A stretch of 64,000 nt of DNA from Bimuria novae-zelandiae CBS 107.79 (GCA_010015655.1 ML976688.1:62001-126000), one strand, 5' to 3'. Positions 46,588-56,640 are shown, counted from the first letter of the stretch. A program made the numbers and translations. Notes: a model not told the origin generated them from the sequence alone.

Positions 46588-48100
46588 AAATATAATTAGC
46601 TAATAATTAAAGTCCGCGTCGCTAGTCTACGTTATACTAGACTAGAGGTATATAATTTCTAGAATTATAGATACCTTACTATAGACTAACAAGAGGAGTA
46701 TAACCTATTTTAAAATGGACTTAATAAAACGCGTTGAGACCACTAAAGTAGAATCTTAGTAAAACTAGGATATAAAGAAATCTTAATTAAGAAACTATAT
46801 AAATTAAGAAAATAGGAATACCTAGATATTAAAGAGATAACGCGCTAAATTGCGAATAAATATACTATTTTTAGACTTAAATAAGTAGTAACACGGGTCC
46901 TTAGTAACTATTTAGCATGCTATAAAAATAAGCTAAAACGATATAAGTTTTATAAACTACTATGACCGCTGCAAACAGCTAAAAGACTATAATAAAGTAT
47001 AATAATAGACTTTATCGTAAAATAACCAAAGTTACTATAGCTAGGAACGAAACGAATATGGAATACTATTATAGTAATAGTAGATTATTAAACTAAAGTA
47101 GCTAAGTTTAGACTTATAAAGAATCTATAATAGTAAAGGAGCTAGCTTATAAGATAGACAACGTAGTGTTTATAGAATACAGACTACTAAAAGAATTTAT
47201 TATAAATAGGAATAAACTCTTTACGTCTAAATATTAGGACACCCTTTATAGTAGCTTTAGGCATTAATAGGACGCTCTTAATAAATTTTTATCCCTAGAC
47301 TAATAAATAGATAGAACGTACGATTTAAACTCAAAAGCAGTATCTATAATTCTACGTTAATAAGTAATAAGATAACTAGGTAAAGTTACTACTAATAGCC
47401 TAGCTAGCGTATAATAGCGCAAGGTTAGGCACAATATAGTACTTTCTATATTATATAAATTACAGATATAAGCTAACGACTTATTATGCTCTAAAAGATG
47501 TAGAAAGTATTTCTATAAGAGCCTAAAATATAACTTAAAGAATAAAGGAACTTTATAACGTCCTATAGAAAAGAATTACCTAAAAAGCCCTTATAGTATC
47601 TAAAACCGCTAATAAGTAAAAGATTAAGAGACTAACTTGTAAGAGGGGGATAGAGTTTTCTTATTATAAAAAGAATTTAAGGATTAGATAACCTAGCAGA
47701 AAACTAAATTATCTCTAAATAGGTCCTTTTAAGGTATAAGAAACTAAGGGACCAGTTATAACTAAGTTAATTCTGCTACTAAGTATAAAGATATATCCTA
47801 TATTTTATAAATTACTTTTAGAACTAGTACCCCTAGACGCTCCAGTTAAGACCTAGTTAAATCTAGAAGATAATAAGTACAAGGCTAAGGTAATTAAGGA
47901 TCTAAAGATAGACTAAGGTTAGCCTAAATATTTAGTTATGTAGAAGGGATAGTTAGAATAGTATAATACCTAGAAGCTAGAGAAAAATCTTATAAAATAT
48001 AAAGGATTAGTAATAAATTATTACTAATAATATCCTTAGACAGGAAATTAGCCAGGAAGGAAGAAATATTAAAGATAAAAAAGAATTAGCCTATAATTAG
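46588..48100 (+). pseudogene. Gypsy-3 integrase and chromodomain
   Basis: The integrase zinc-binding part lies near 46830-46930 (IANKYTIFRLK, then NYLACYKNKLKRYKF). The core begins SIIIDFIVK-PKLL near 46997 and continues through KEFIINRNKLFTSKY near 47195. A C-terminal linker (IKIYPIFYKLLLELVPLDAP near 47785) precedes a chromodomain at about 47865-48010: LEDNKYKAKVIKDLKID, PKYLVM-KG and YNT-KLEKNLIKYKGLVINY. Chromodomains bring integration to H3K9-methylated chromatin in related elements. The same linker and chromodomain occur in Gypsy-5. Stops are TAA/TAG. Confidence 0.87.
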
Positions 48101-48104
48101 CTTA

Positions 48105-48566
48105 ATTTAGCTCTTAGAGGTGCAAGTTATAATAGTTCGCGAATATTAGTAGTAACTATACCCTTTAGATTCTCTTTCTCCTTCTCTTTCCCTAAGGCTT
48201 CTATTACATTAGCAACACGAAGATCGTGCTAAGCGTAGCTATGCTCCTTCTCTTCTACCTTAGCTAGTTTATAATAGAGACAGGCAGTTATTAAGGCTAG
48301 GCAAGCTAACTCTTTAGTAGTTAGAGCTTAATGTTTTTTAATTATAAGTAACTTTAAGCGCTTTTTACGCTTTTTTTTTTTTTTTTTACGTTCTTAATCT
48401 TTCTTAGTAATCTACAAACTGTACAGAGTATAAATAGAAACACAACCTATACACTCTTTAGAGGTAGTATTTATAAAGCATCGTAGCTTTATTCTTTAAT
48501 AATACTTACAACTAGATATTATCTTAAGCTTTTAAGATTCTACTTTATCTGCATAGGTGCGACGAG
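48105..48566 (-). pseudogene. Antisense Cys-rich ORF at the 3' end of Gypsy-3 (Zn2Cys6-like spacing)
   Basis: On the strand opposite to pol, between the chromodomain and the 3' LTR, the sequence reads LKIISSCKYY-RIKLRCFIN, then TTSKECIGCVSIYTLYSL. Counting Tyr as RIP-converted Cys, the spacing is CX2CX6CX8CX2CX6C, that of fungal Zn2Cys6 clusters, with a basic RIKLR stretch between Cys 2 and 3. A K-rich run and, after a one-base slip in a poly-A run, a charged helical tail follow (LAKVEEKEHSYA-HDLRVAN). Gypsy-5 has a clearly homologous ORF in the same place and orientation. No start codon is certain. Function unknown; DNA binding is only a guess. Confidence 0.7.
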
Positions 48567-48597
48567 TAGTAATAAATAAATAAAAAGCTTTTAATAT

Positions 48598-48855
48598 TGT
48601 GACGGCCTGGTACACTATCAGGTCACATAATCTCGCGCCTAAGCGCGACTGCCTCACGCCCCAGAGCGACTACTTACCACACCTAGGGCGACTACCTGCG
48701 CAGATGGGATCCAAAGGGTTATTCCACGCCAAATGGCAGCGCACAAAAGCGCCGCGGGCCTATATACCTATAGTCTCTTCATCTTAGTGTAGCTGAAATA
48801 GAGCCAACTTACCTCATATACTCTCACGATGAAGGAGCCCGTGCCTGTCCTCATA
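48598..48855 (+). repeat. Solo LTR of the Gypsy-1 family, inside Gypsy-3
   Basis: 258 bp, TGTGACGGCC to TGTCCTCATA, flanked by AATAT (48593-48597 and 48856-48860). A 62-codon open frame in it is fortuitous. Confidence 0.93.
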
Positions 48856-48860
48856 AATAT

Positions 48861-49017
48861 AATTAGTAAGGTAAGGGAAATTAAGGGGAGGCTATGACTT
48901 ACCTTAGGACGTAAAGATATATACTTTTATAAAAATTAAAATTTACGCGCTAATAGTATAGTAATATAATAAAATAAAATATTAGGATAATAGCGATAGG
49001 AGGTGGAATAGTATTAT
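48861..49017 (+). other. Gypsy-3 3' untranslated region and polypurine tract
   Basis: AT-rich, non-coding. AATTAGTAAGGTAAGGGAAA resembles the Gypsy-5 sequence just before its antisense ORF. GGAGGTGG (49001-49008 region) next to the LTR is the likely polypurine tract. Confidence 0.6.
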
Positions 49018-49524
49018 AATTATAAATCATATAAAAATAAAGGAATAAGATAATTCTACTAAAAAAGTTATTATTAGTAGAATAATTATGTTAAAGGAAT
49101 ATATAGAGGTGCGGGGTAGCTTAAGTTAGTAATTACGTAATATAGTTTTATATAAGCGAGAAGTCCTGTATAAGGGTTAGGACTATAGTAAGTCTTAGGG
49201 ACTACCTTTAGGAGGAAGGTCTTAGTAATACTATAAAGATAATTTAAATAATAGTAACAGATAGGATAAATAGTATATAGTCTAATAATTTCTTTATAGC
49301 CTTTCTACTCCTTATAGTTAACTTTCTTAATACTACAAGTATATTTCCTATAATAGATTAGTAAATCTCTTAGTTATTCTATAGTATATTATAAAATTAG
49401 AGTATTTATAACTAACCCTATTATTATCCCTAGCTCTTAACTACTAAATATCTATAAGGTGCTTATCCTCAATCTATCCTCTCCTAACCTGGAACAGGCT
49501 TAGATACGTATAGTCCTTGTAATA
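49018..49524 (+). repeat. Gypsy-3 3' LTR
   Basis: About 507 bp, ends TTGTAATA, followed by the duplication CTTAT. It is much more RIP-mutated than the start of the 5' LTR; its first bases are blurred by mutation. Confidence 0.82.
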
Positions 49525-49529
49525 CTTAT

Positions 49530-50825
49530 CTGCTTACAGTTTGTAGATAGTAAGAGAGAGAGATCTAGCCTTATTTAAAGCAAAGTTTTTTACTATAAAG
49601 CGTAAGAGATGCTACACTCGCTAGAAGTTACCTTTAATAGCTACTAAAAAGTCTTTTAAGGCCTTACTCTTATTATAAAAGTTATAGTTAAAGCGTTTAA
49701 GTACACGCTCTAATTCCTACAGCTGTATACTTATAGCCTTTTAAGCCTTTAAAATTAATTTTTTTTTTTAAAAAGGAGACCTAGGCCTGCTAGAAGAGTA
49801 AAAAAAAATTACTTTTATTAATAAGAATTAGCTTTTAAGTAGTTTAAAGATAATGATTGAGCGCCTTAAGGTAGGCTAATAAGGGGAACTTAAATATTAC
49901 TATATTAAGTAGTTAAAACGCGTAAGTAGAGTAAGGTAGTAATATAGTTAGAATAATGCGGTAGGATTTATAATAATTAATAAAACCTATTATAAAGTAA
50001 CTACTATAGCTATTTATAATAAGGAGATAGTAATCTCTAAGTACCTTCTCTTTTATAGTCTGTTAAAACACCTGTTTAAGCTAGGACAGGCATATCTTAT
50101 TATTGCTCCATCCTGTGAGAGAGGTAGAGCAGAAAATGTCGTGTTTTCCAGCCTCTATACCAGCAACCCAAGTGTCTCTTAAACCACCTAAAGCTGCAAA
50201 GATGAGGCCAGGTGGTAGAGCAATCCTATTAGCACAAATTATTGCTAAGCAAGTGACAAATTCTCTCTCTCCATCCTGGAGAGCTGCTGTCACCTCTTTT
50301 CTCTCCCACATCTCACGGTTGAAGAGGCGTTTGGAGCGTCCTAAGATACCTATGAGGAAGCCTTTCTCATCCATATTGTATGTGTTATATGCCTGAATGT
50401 TGTACTAGGCCATCTTCTCGTGAAGGAGATCAAAATAGAGCCTATATTTAAGGTAGGAGTTAGCGTAGTAGCGAACAGCGTCTATTATCTTACTTTATTT
50501 TAAAATAATATAGTTATTATTTTAGTAGAGGAAGCGTAACACCTAGGACTCTAAAATATCTTAGTAGGTAATAACTAAGGTAAAATTATATATTATTTTT
50601 TTATAAGAGGCAGCCTGCACTTTATAAACTTATTAATATACTATAAAAGGGCCTACTTTTATTATAGGCTAAAAGCACGTTAGTTAAGATCTTTAGTAGT
50701 CTTAGACTACTAATTATCCTACTATTTATGGCGTAGCGTAGTTACGCTTATACTAAATATTTTTATAAATTATTTATATAAAAGTTTACTTCTTAGTTTT
50801 TATATATTATATACTATAAACGCAT
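49530..50825 (-). pseudogene. Pogo-1 transposase, N-terminus and DDE domain
   Basis: Minus strand. The N-terminal part is heavily mutated (a possible ATG lies at 50825). It is followed by YFDLLHEKMAQYNIQAYNTY near 50430, directly before the first-Asp box NMDEKGFLIGILGRSKRLF. The block 50081-50374 is fully open and includes LPPGLIFAALGGLRDTWVAG. After this the RIPed frame resumes: the second-Asp box YYLLIINSYSSYFIIGFINY near 49990 and ILLPYSTYALQLLNIVIFKF near 49900, then a helical tail that enters Gypsy-3 at 49529. This is the standard pogo/Fot1-type DDE order. The plus-strand ORF 50103-50396 is its shadow. Confidence 0.88.
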
Positions 50826-50898
50826 CGTTAATTAGTGCTATAGTGCTAGAGTTATAAGGCGTTAAAGTTGGTTACTTGTCTATAGGTTTAGTGTTGGT

Positions 50899-50922
50899 GG
50901 GTCGCTACGCGCATGGGCACAG
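50899..50922. repeat. Pogo-1 right terminal inverted repeat
   Basis: Complement of the left repeat, ending GGGCACAG beside TA (50923-50924). Confidence 0.8.
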
Positions 50923-50924
50923 TA

Positions 50925-51240
50925 TTGTCGTTTCGTAAATTCCCGCTCACCATGTGGCCTGTCCCACATGTTAGTAATCGATTCTCGTACGTCATTTAAA
51001 ACACGGATTTACTAGCCAAATATTAACCTTTTAATACTTTTAAAAAATTTATAAGTACTCTATAGGGTTGCTAAACAAAGCTAGGTTACTACTAATAGTA
51101 TTATAGGCCATAATTAATTATCTTAAAAATAACGTTAACGTTATAAAAAAAATACTAAAGTAGCTTACTTAATAATTAGAAGGATTTAACTTAGCCTAAA
51201 GTACTAAGGGTAGCCTTATCCGTCAGCCTGCGTACGGCGG
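50925..51240. other. Unassigned sequence between Pogo-1 and a Tc1-like remnant
   Basis: The first 90 bases (to about 51010) are GC-balanced and little mutated, then AT-rich. I see no gene. It may include the 5'-terminal part of the Tc1-like element that follows, but no inverted repeat was found. Confidence 0.4.
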
Positions 51241-51249
51241 GGCCGGCCG

Positions 51250-52010
51250 CCGTTGCTACTATAGTACTATCGCGAGAAGCTTAAAGAGTTGCTATAAAGC
51301 TAGCTAAATACCTACCTAGATAAAATACAGGCTTTCTTATATAATACTTATAACGTAAAAGCCTTATAAATAACTATCTAGGAGACCCTCGCTAGTATAA
51401 GATAAAATTAAAAAGTAGTAACTAAAGTAGAAGCTAAGCGTAACGTAGTTTTTTATTAAGTATTTTAAGCTTGCTACTAGCTAGCGTATAAGGTAAAGTA
51501 GGTAATAGTACTTAATAAAAGCACTTATAATAAGCGTATTAGTAATTATAAGTATACTTAGTTAAAAGTAAATATACTAGTTTAAGTATTATACTTAGCA
51601 TAGAGGTTAGATAGGTAGAGCTTACTACTAGCTATAAATATTAATAAGTATTTTAATTACCTTATTTATTAAGGAGTAATTACGGCGGGGCTAATACAGA
51701 AGTTTATAGCTAGTAAAGTACTACTATATTACACGCTATACCTAGGGCTATATTTAGTAATTATAATAAATAACGCTTCTATTTATTATTTAGCTAGAAT
51801 TTAATAGCTTTATTTAGACGCTAAAGTAGTACTTAAGTTCCTATTACTATACTTACCTAATATAAATTTAATTAAGTAAAGCTTTAAGGCATTAAAGTTA
51901 TAAAAAAAACCTCTAGCAGGCGTCTATCTTTTCGGATTTCTTATATTTTTTAGAGTTTGGCATGCAAGAGATTTGCTATAATAATATATAGGTAAGAAAG
52001 TACTTTAGCT
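51250..52010 (+). pseudogene. Tc1/mariner-type transposase (DDE_3 type) remnant
   Basis: Plus-strand reading with RIP-type stops and frame slips. QVIVLNKSTYNKRISNYKYT (near 51500, Q now a stop) corresponds to the first-Asp region (VLDES). INKYFNYLIYQGVITAGLIQ near 51635 (Q again a stop) precedes the second-Asp box IIINNASIYYLARIQQLYLD near 51765 (Asp changed to Asn). LKFLLLYLPNINLIKQSFKAL near 51830 (Q now a stop) is the PYSPDxNPIE block holding the third acidic residue. This order is that of Tc1-like transposases rather than pogo. The N-terminal DNA-binding part near 51250-51450 is poorly preserved, and no terminal repeats could be placed. Confidence 0.8.
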
Positions 52011-52019
52011 ACTTTAGCT

Positions 52020-52415
52020 AGTTAGTGTAAAGTGTATAAGAGATAAGGAGCTTAAGTAATTAACGCGTTATTATTAAGTATAAATATTATTAAGTATTAC
52101 GATAGTGGCCTGTACGGAATTAGTATTTACTAGCGTTAAATTATTTATATTATAGTTTTACATAATATTATTAATACGTTAATTTAATATACGTATACTT
52201 AGGCAATAACTTCCTTAAAATTATCTTTTATAGGCTAGAATTAGTAAAATAAAATAAAATTTTTTTTTAATAAAAGTACTTATAACGCACCCTATATTTA
52301 GAAGTAATTAATAATAAAACTAGAGTATAAAATATAAGTAACTATAAAATTAACGTTAGTAACTTAGTCTTAAGCTTTAGTAACTTCTTATATTTACTAT
52401 ATAAATAAGCTCTCT
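52020..52415. other. AT-rich sequence without recognisable genes
   Basis: Heavily RIPed, no domain found in either strand. It probably contains the 3' end of the Tc1-like element. Confidence 0.5.
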
Positions 52416-52540
52416 ATGCCCTCGTCCTTATCCTCTCGCTTCTCTTGCTCCTCTTGCTCCTCTGACTCCTTACGCTCTACACGCTCTTTCTCCTTCTTCC
52501 TGGTCTTTAGGCACTAAGCTTTTTACTTTAGAGTTAGTCC
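52416..52540 (-). pseudogene. Open minus-strand segment encoding a charged coiled coil, family unknown
   Basis: Reads CLKTRKKEKERVERKESEEQ, continuing with further Glu/Lys-rich residues, in a CT-rich stretch that escaped RIP. Upstream on the same strand the frame is broken by TAA/TAG only (for example GLTLK-KA before it). It could be the charged C-terminal tail of another transposase, but no catalytic motif is visible. Confidence 0.4.
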
Positions 52541-52956
52541 TTTAAATCTACGCTACTAGTAAATAATATATACTTAAAGTTTAAGTAGTAGAGGCAGTAG
52601 TAGCTCCTATACCTTTTATTATAAAATATATAGTATACTAGCCTATAAAGAATCTAGAAGCATATTAAGATTAATTCTATTATCTTTAATTATAGTAAAG
52701 ACTTTTCTTATATCTCTACGATCTTTGTATACACCCTTATTAAGCTATTACTATAGGAAAAGTAGTATTGTATAATAAAGCTCTTCTATATTATTATAAG
52801 TTAATAGATTCTACGTTAAAACCAATAAGTTATTTAGTAAGCGATTAGGCTCTCGCTGCTAAGTAAATAATTATTAAAATAACTAACTTTTCACTAATTA
52901 ACTTCTTATAGACGTAATTAGTAATTTAAACATGTCTTTTATTATAAGCTTACTAT
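52541..52956. other. AT-rich sequence left of a solo LTR, probably transposon N-terminal region
   Basis: No domain recognised. By position it may hold the N-terminal part of the Tc1-like transposase that resumes at 53255. Confidence 0.4.
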
Positions 52957-53248
52957 TAGAGTCGCTTTGCCTTTATCGTCGCCCAACCTGCTCACGAGAC
53001 CTCGCTATCATTAACCGAACGTTATCTAACGGCGCTGCAACTCTACACCTTTGCAGCGACACCTCGCGGGCCTATATGACGACTATATTACCCTCGACGG
53101 GCATATAATCAGAGAATCGCACCACCAACGATTTAGTACGCTAAAAGTAGTACCTACAGCCTCCTTATCTTAGTGTAGCTGAAATAGAGCCAACTTACCT
53201 CATCTACTCTTTCGATGAAGGAGCCCGTATCCCGTGTTTGTCCTCACA
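52957..53248 (+). repeat. Solo LTR of the Gypsy-1 family (5' boundary approximate)
   Basis: The last 95 bases match the other Gypsy-1-family LTRs, ending TTTGTCCTCACA. The 5' half is divergent and its exact start is uncertain (TTAGAGTCGC near 52957). ACTAG follows at 53249-53253; a matching left copy is not clear (ACTAT). Confidence 0.75.
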
Positions 53249-53254
53249 ACTAGC

Positions 53255-54145
53255 GCACTTATCTAAAAAAAGATTTAATATCTTTACTATAACTGTTTAG
53301 CGCATTCTAAGGAAGGCAGGCTTTACGAAGATAAAGCTAATAAAAATGCCTAAGTTAATAAAAAAGAAAAAGGAGGCTTAATATAATTATTGTCTATAAC
53401 ATGAATACTAAATAATTAAAAATTAAAAGAATACTATTTGGTTTAATAAAACTTTATAGTTCTCCTCTATAAGCGGGGAAGATATAGAATATAGGAAAAG
53501 GATAATAAGGTATTTATTTAAAGTTATATCCGTACGATGTAAAAGGGCCCTGTTACTACTAGACGCTAGAAATAAAGAAAGAAAAGATAACTACGAGAGC
53601 TTAAATTAAAAAGCTAAATTAAAAGCTTAAAAATAAAATACGTTGCCTTGCTCTACACAATAAGCCTAAATAAAAACCTTGATAGACATAGAATAAAAAG
53701 ACTACAAAGGTTAGCTATGGTAGAAAATTAGTTATTAACTAGTATTAATACTAAATATTTATCTTACTTCTAAAGATTATACCGTTTATTAAGTAGTGTA
53801 AAGTAAAGTAACTAAAAATAGTTATATAAAAAGATAAGTTGCCTTATATAATTATTACGGTTAGAACTATATATATAGTATCTATAATATTATAAAGCTA
53901 CTTTAGTGTAGTAATTTACTTAATTTGAACGCTATTAAACCTTGCTAGCTATAGATAAAGAGAGCTACTATAAAGAAAGGTGTACTAAAGAGTAAAATAA
54001 AGGCTATTTATGGTTAAGAGTACCTTAAGAAAAAAACCTAAACTTAGATTAAGCATATTTCTGTCTATATTAAGAAGATTATTGAGCTAAAAGGAGGTAA
54101 CGAGTATAAGGAGGGCAGAAATCTTGATAGACTTAGGTAATTAAA
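53255..54145 (+). pseudogene. Second Tc1/mariner-type transposase remnant
   Basis: Begins LAHLSKKRFNIFTI near 53255, then RILRKAGFTKIKLIKMPKL near 53296, LKHEY-like and NTIWFNKTL (first-Asp box, WSDET changed to WFNKT) near 53430. Later segments are strongly mutated. The end is diagnostic: KKIIELKGGNEYKEGRNLD near 54074, the conserved C-terminus (IRLEGGNEYxEGR) of a widespread fungal Tc1-like family. The region with the second and third acidic residues (about 53700-53980) cannot be read with confidence. No start codon is assigned. This family differs from the remnant at 51250. Confidence 0.75.
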
Positions 54146-54324
54146 TATATATATAAATTAGGAATGTGGCGTATACCCCTGCTCACCAAGGTGGGGAAGG
54201 ACTTTTGAAAGGCACCTCCGTACTTTATTTATATATTAACTAAGCGCCTATACCGAGGATCACCCCGAAACGCCCGATCCGCGCATGCAATACCAAAATT
54301 TCAACAACGTGTAACTCTATCAAT

Positions 54325-55437
54325 ATGAGCTCAATTAAGGCTGCGCTTGCATCGATAGAATCACTGGAACCTGGAGAAAACCTTTTGTATGCGCAAATCG
54401 CGAGAAAATATAGTGTTAAGCCTACAATACTGGCTCGCAGGCATCAAGGCGCATTAATCTTGCTTAATACCTGCTTCTAAAATTAGTAGGCTCTTTACCT
54501 ATAATAAAAGCAGGAGCTTCGACGCTATATTAAATAGCTTACTAGCTAAGGCCTCGTACCTATATAAGCTATAATTAGGAATTTTGCCTTATAAATTATA
54601 AAAAAGAAGCTTAAAGTAAACTGGGTTAGTCGTTTTATCTAGTAATATCCTAATAACCTTATCTTAGGATAGATAATAGGGATTAATAATAGTTACTATA
54701 AAACAAATTTAAAAAAGAATTATAGTCACTACGTTGACTTCTTACGCGAGAGGATAAGTTAATATTACGTTAAAGCGTATTATATTTATAATATAGATAA
54801 GAAAGGCTACATGCTTAGTATTTAAGTTACTTAAGAAGAATCTTTGGCAGGGCCTCGTACGAGGATAAAAAGAAGAGGGTACTATTTAGAATAGCTTATA
54901 AAAGTAGATAACCCTACTAGCATACATTTATATAAATAGATCTTACCTTATGCCTGCTCTTATCTATTAGTTAGCTTTAAAATTAATATAGAACTCGTGG
55001 CCATAGGCCCTTAATTATAAGTCTTATTAAGTTTATATTTCTGTATTACTTTTTAACTAAATAAATAATAATATTAGCCTTGCGTAGCTGAAATAAGCTT
55101 TTAATTACGATATAAAGACAAAAGATTAATCCTTCTATTAATTACTTATTTTAGGTAGCTATAGATCTCACCTTAAAATAGATTTTATTAAATGCTATAA
55201 TTAGAACAAGATCCTCCTTGCTGTGTATCCTCCATATTTAACATATATACTATAGCGACTTAATGTAGCTATATTTAAGCCTTTATTAATAACTTACTTA
55301 AATAGGATTTTAGCTTTTATAGAGAGGGGCTAGGGCTGTAGCTTAATAAGTAAGAGAGAACCCCCCCCCCCCCCCTTTTTTTTTTATAAGCTTAGTAGGC
55401 TTTCTTTAAAGAAATAATAATCTTAAAGGCCTTTAAG
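54325..55437 (+). pseudogene. Pogo-2 transposase, interrupted at its C-terminal part
   Basis: The ATG at 54325 opens MSSIKAALASIESLEPGENL, then LYAQIARKYSVKPTILARRH, a helix-turn-helix N-terminus with no stop for 51 codons. Then RIP stops begin. FLRERIS-YYVKAYYIYNID, continuing KKGYMLSI, near 54760 is the first-Asp box (MDEKGFMLG). The second-Asp region is strongly mutated near 55160. LYREGLGLQLNK-like sequence near 55320 and AFFKEIIILKAFK near 55395 match the C-terminal half of the DDE domain. An unusual C15T10 homopolymer at 55361-55385 breaks the frame there. Gypsy-5 cuts it at 55437. Confidence 0.85.
55361..55385. repeat. Homopolymer pair C15-T10
   Basis: Lies in the Pogo-2 frame where PxRKGxFFPLF-type sequence is expected. 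It may be a replication slippage or assembly artefact. Confidence 0.9.
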
Positions 55438-55889
55438 TGTTACAAGTTGCTGTACGTACCTAAGCCTATTCTAGGTAAGAGGAAGATAGGTTAAGAGTAA
55501 AGCGCCTTATAGATATATAGTAGTTAAGTGCTTAAGGTAACACTAACGTAGGTTATAAATAATCTAATCCTATAACAAACTATAGAATAACTAACTGAGA
55601 GGTTTGCAAATCTATTATAGATATACTCGAAGTATATAAGTTAACTATAAAGAGTAGGAACCGTATAAAGAATATTTTACTTCCTTAGCAGAATATCTTT
55701 TAGTCCTTTTACTAAGCTAGTATTCTCTTAAGATTCTATTCTTTTAGTAGGATTTAAGTATATAAATACTAACTTAATTTTATCTGGTCTGCTAGCGTGG
55801 TTAGCCTTATTAGCCCTTTTATATAGTCTTTTACTAACCTATAATTTATACTAGCTATGCTACTATAATTCTTTATAAATATAATATTA
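55438..55889 (-). repeat. Gypsy-5 3' LTR (452 bp)
   Basis: Plus-strand start TGTTACAAGTTGC. Its complement ends CTTGTAACA like the Gypsy-3 LTR. The polypurine tract is the complement of TCTCCCCCTTTAAGG at 55890-55904. Confidence 0.85.
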
Positions 55890-56052
55890 TCTCCCCCTTT
55901 AAGGTGCGTATCTTAATACCTTATTTTTATATATTATAGTAAGGCCGTGTTACGCGTCTTATTTAGTGCTAGTTTTTAAGATATAACGAAAAGCGCACCC
56001 CCTTTTAGAGTTTTATTATATTTTCTGCTAGATTTCCTTAGCCTTACTAACT

Positions 56053-56640
56053 ATGCCTAAAGTAATAAAATAATTATTAATTAAGTTTTATTATTAGCGT
56101 GCTAACTAAATTCGCGTCTAGGGTTTAAAAATACTAATACGTTATAAATATTATAAGGAGAAGAATATCCTAAAGTACTTTATAAATACTACTACTAGGT
56201 AGTGCGCTGTCTGTATTACTATTTATGCGGATTATAGCCTTTAGGTCCCTAAGAAAGAGTAAGAGAGGGTTTAGGCCGCGAACCGTAAAAAGCGCCTCGC
56301 CCTACTTTAGGCAAAAGTAAAAGTAGCTTATTTAAAGTTAGAGATTGCGTAGATAGGAGAAGAGAAGCAGGGTTTTACTAATTATAATATTCATATAGCT
56401 AGTATTTTAGATTAATTAGAAAAAGAGGCTTTAAAGAGTATTGGTACTACTATTACTTTTAAACTATTATTATTTATACTTTTTACTAACCTAGGCTAGC
56501 CACAGGCTAATTCTTTCTTATCTTTTAATTTTTTTTAACTTTCTTATTAATTTTTCTAGGAATACTATCCCTTCCTTAAGTACTACTAATAGTAACTTAA
56601 TACTAATAACTTATAGTTTATAAGGATTTCTTTTAGCTCT
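56053..56640 (+). pseudogene. Antisense Cys-rich ORF at the 3' end of Gypsy-5 (homologous to 48105-48566)
   Basis: Opposite to Gypsy-5 pol. The ATG at 56053 opens MPKVIK; the frame then runs about 190 codons with only TAA/TAG stops. The Cys region is LKILIRYKYYKEKNILKYFI, then NTTTR-CAVCITIYADYSL; it aligns residue by residue with the Gypsy-3 ORF (FINTT, CxxC, IYxxYSL, KK-ER). Two Cys remain; four more positions are Tyr, as RIP of Cys codons would give. A basic stretch (NRKKRLALL) and a helical segment (ASILD-LEKEALKSIG) follow. The tail is hydrophobic and Phe/Tyr-rich. It converges on and overlaps the chromodomain end of pol. Unknown function. Confidence 0.72.

Larger units (their letters stand above)
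15498..49524 (+). mobile_element. Gypsy-3: chromodomain Ty3/Gypsy element stretched to 34 kb by nested insertions
   Basis: LTRs at 15498-15999 and about 49018-49524 are flanked by the target duplication CTTAT (15493-15497 and 49525-49529). Internal pieces are 16000-16294, 29530-30313 (gag) and 43404-49017 (protease, RT, RNase H, integrase, chromodomain). Insertions are Copia-6, Fot1-A, Copia-5 and solo LTRs at 46378 and 48598. Net length is about 7.3 kb. Gypsy-5, at the right of the window, belongs to the same family. Both have an antisense Cys-rich open frame between pol and the 3' LTR. Confidence 0.9.
9992..50922 (-). mobile_element. Pogo-1: pogo/Fot1-like DNA transposon split by two large insertions
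   Basis: Outer element of the central nest. Imperfect 24-bp terminal inverted repeats start CTGTGCCC at both ends, each next to a TA duplication (9990-9991 and 50923-50924), as for Tc1/mariner elements. After removing the Ngaro-like element and Gypsy-3, about 2.1 kb remains, a normal size for Fot1/pogo transposons. The transposase reads leftward: N-terminus and DDE domain at 49530-50825, a small piece at 15453-15497, C-terminus at 10160-10673. Continuity across both insertion points supports a single element. It is the oldest layer of this region. Confidence 0.85.
54168..55437 (+). mobile_element. Pogo-2: pogo/Fot1-like transposon, 5' part; interrupted by Gypsy-5
   Basis: A little-mutated block starts near GTGGCGTATACCCCTGCTCA (54173), probably the terminal repeat, though the other end lies beyond Gypsy-5 and outside the window. 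It contains the transposase frame from 54325. The Gypsy-5 LTR begins at 55438 after TTAAG. Confidence 0.75.

Noticed and set aside
50103..50396. 97-codon plus-strand open frame
   Set aside because: It is the shadow of the conserved Pogo-1 DDE segment on the minus strand.
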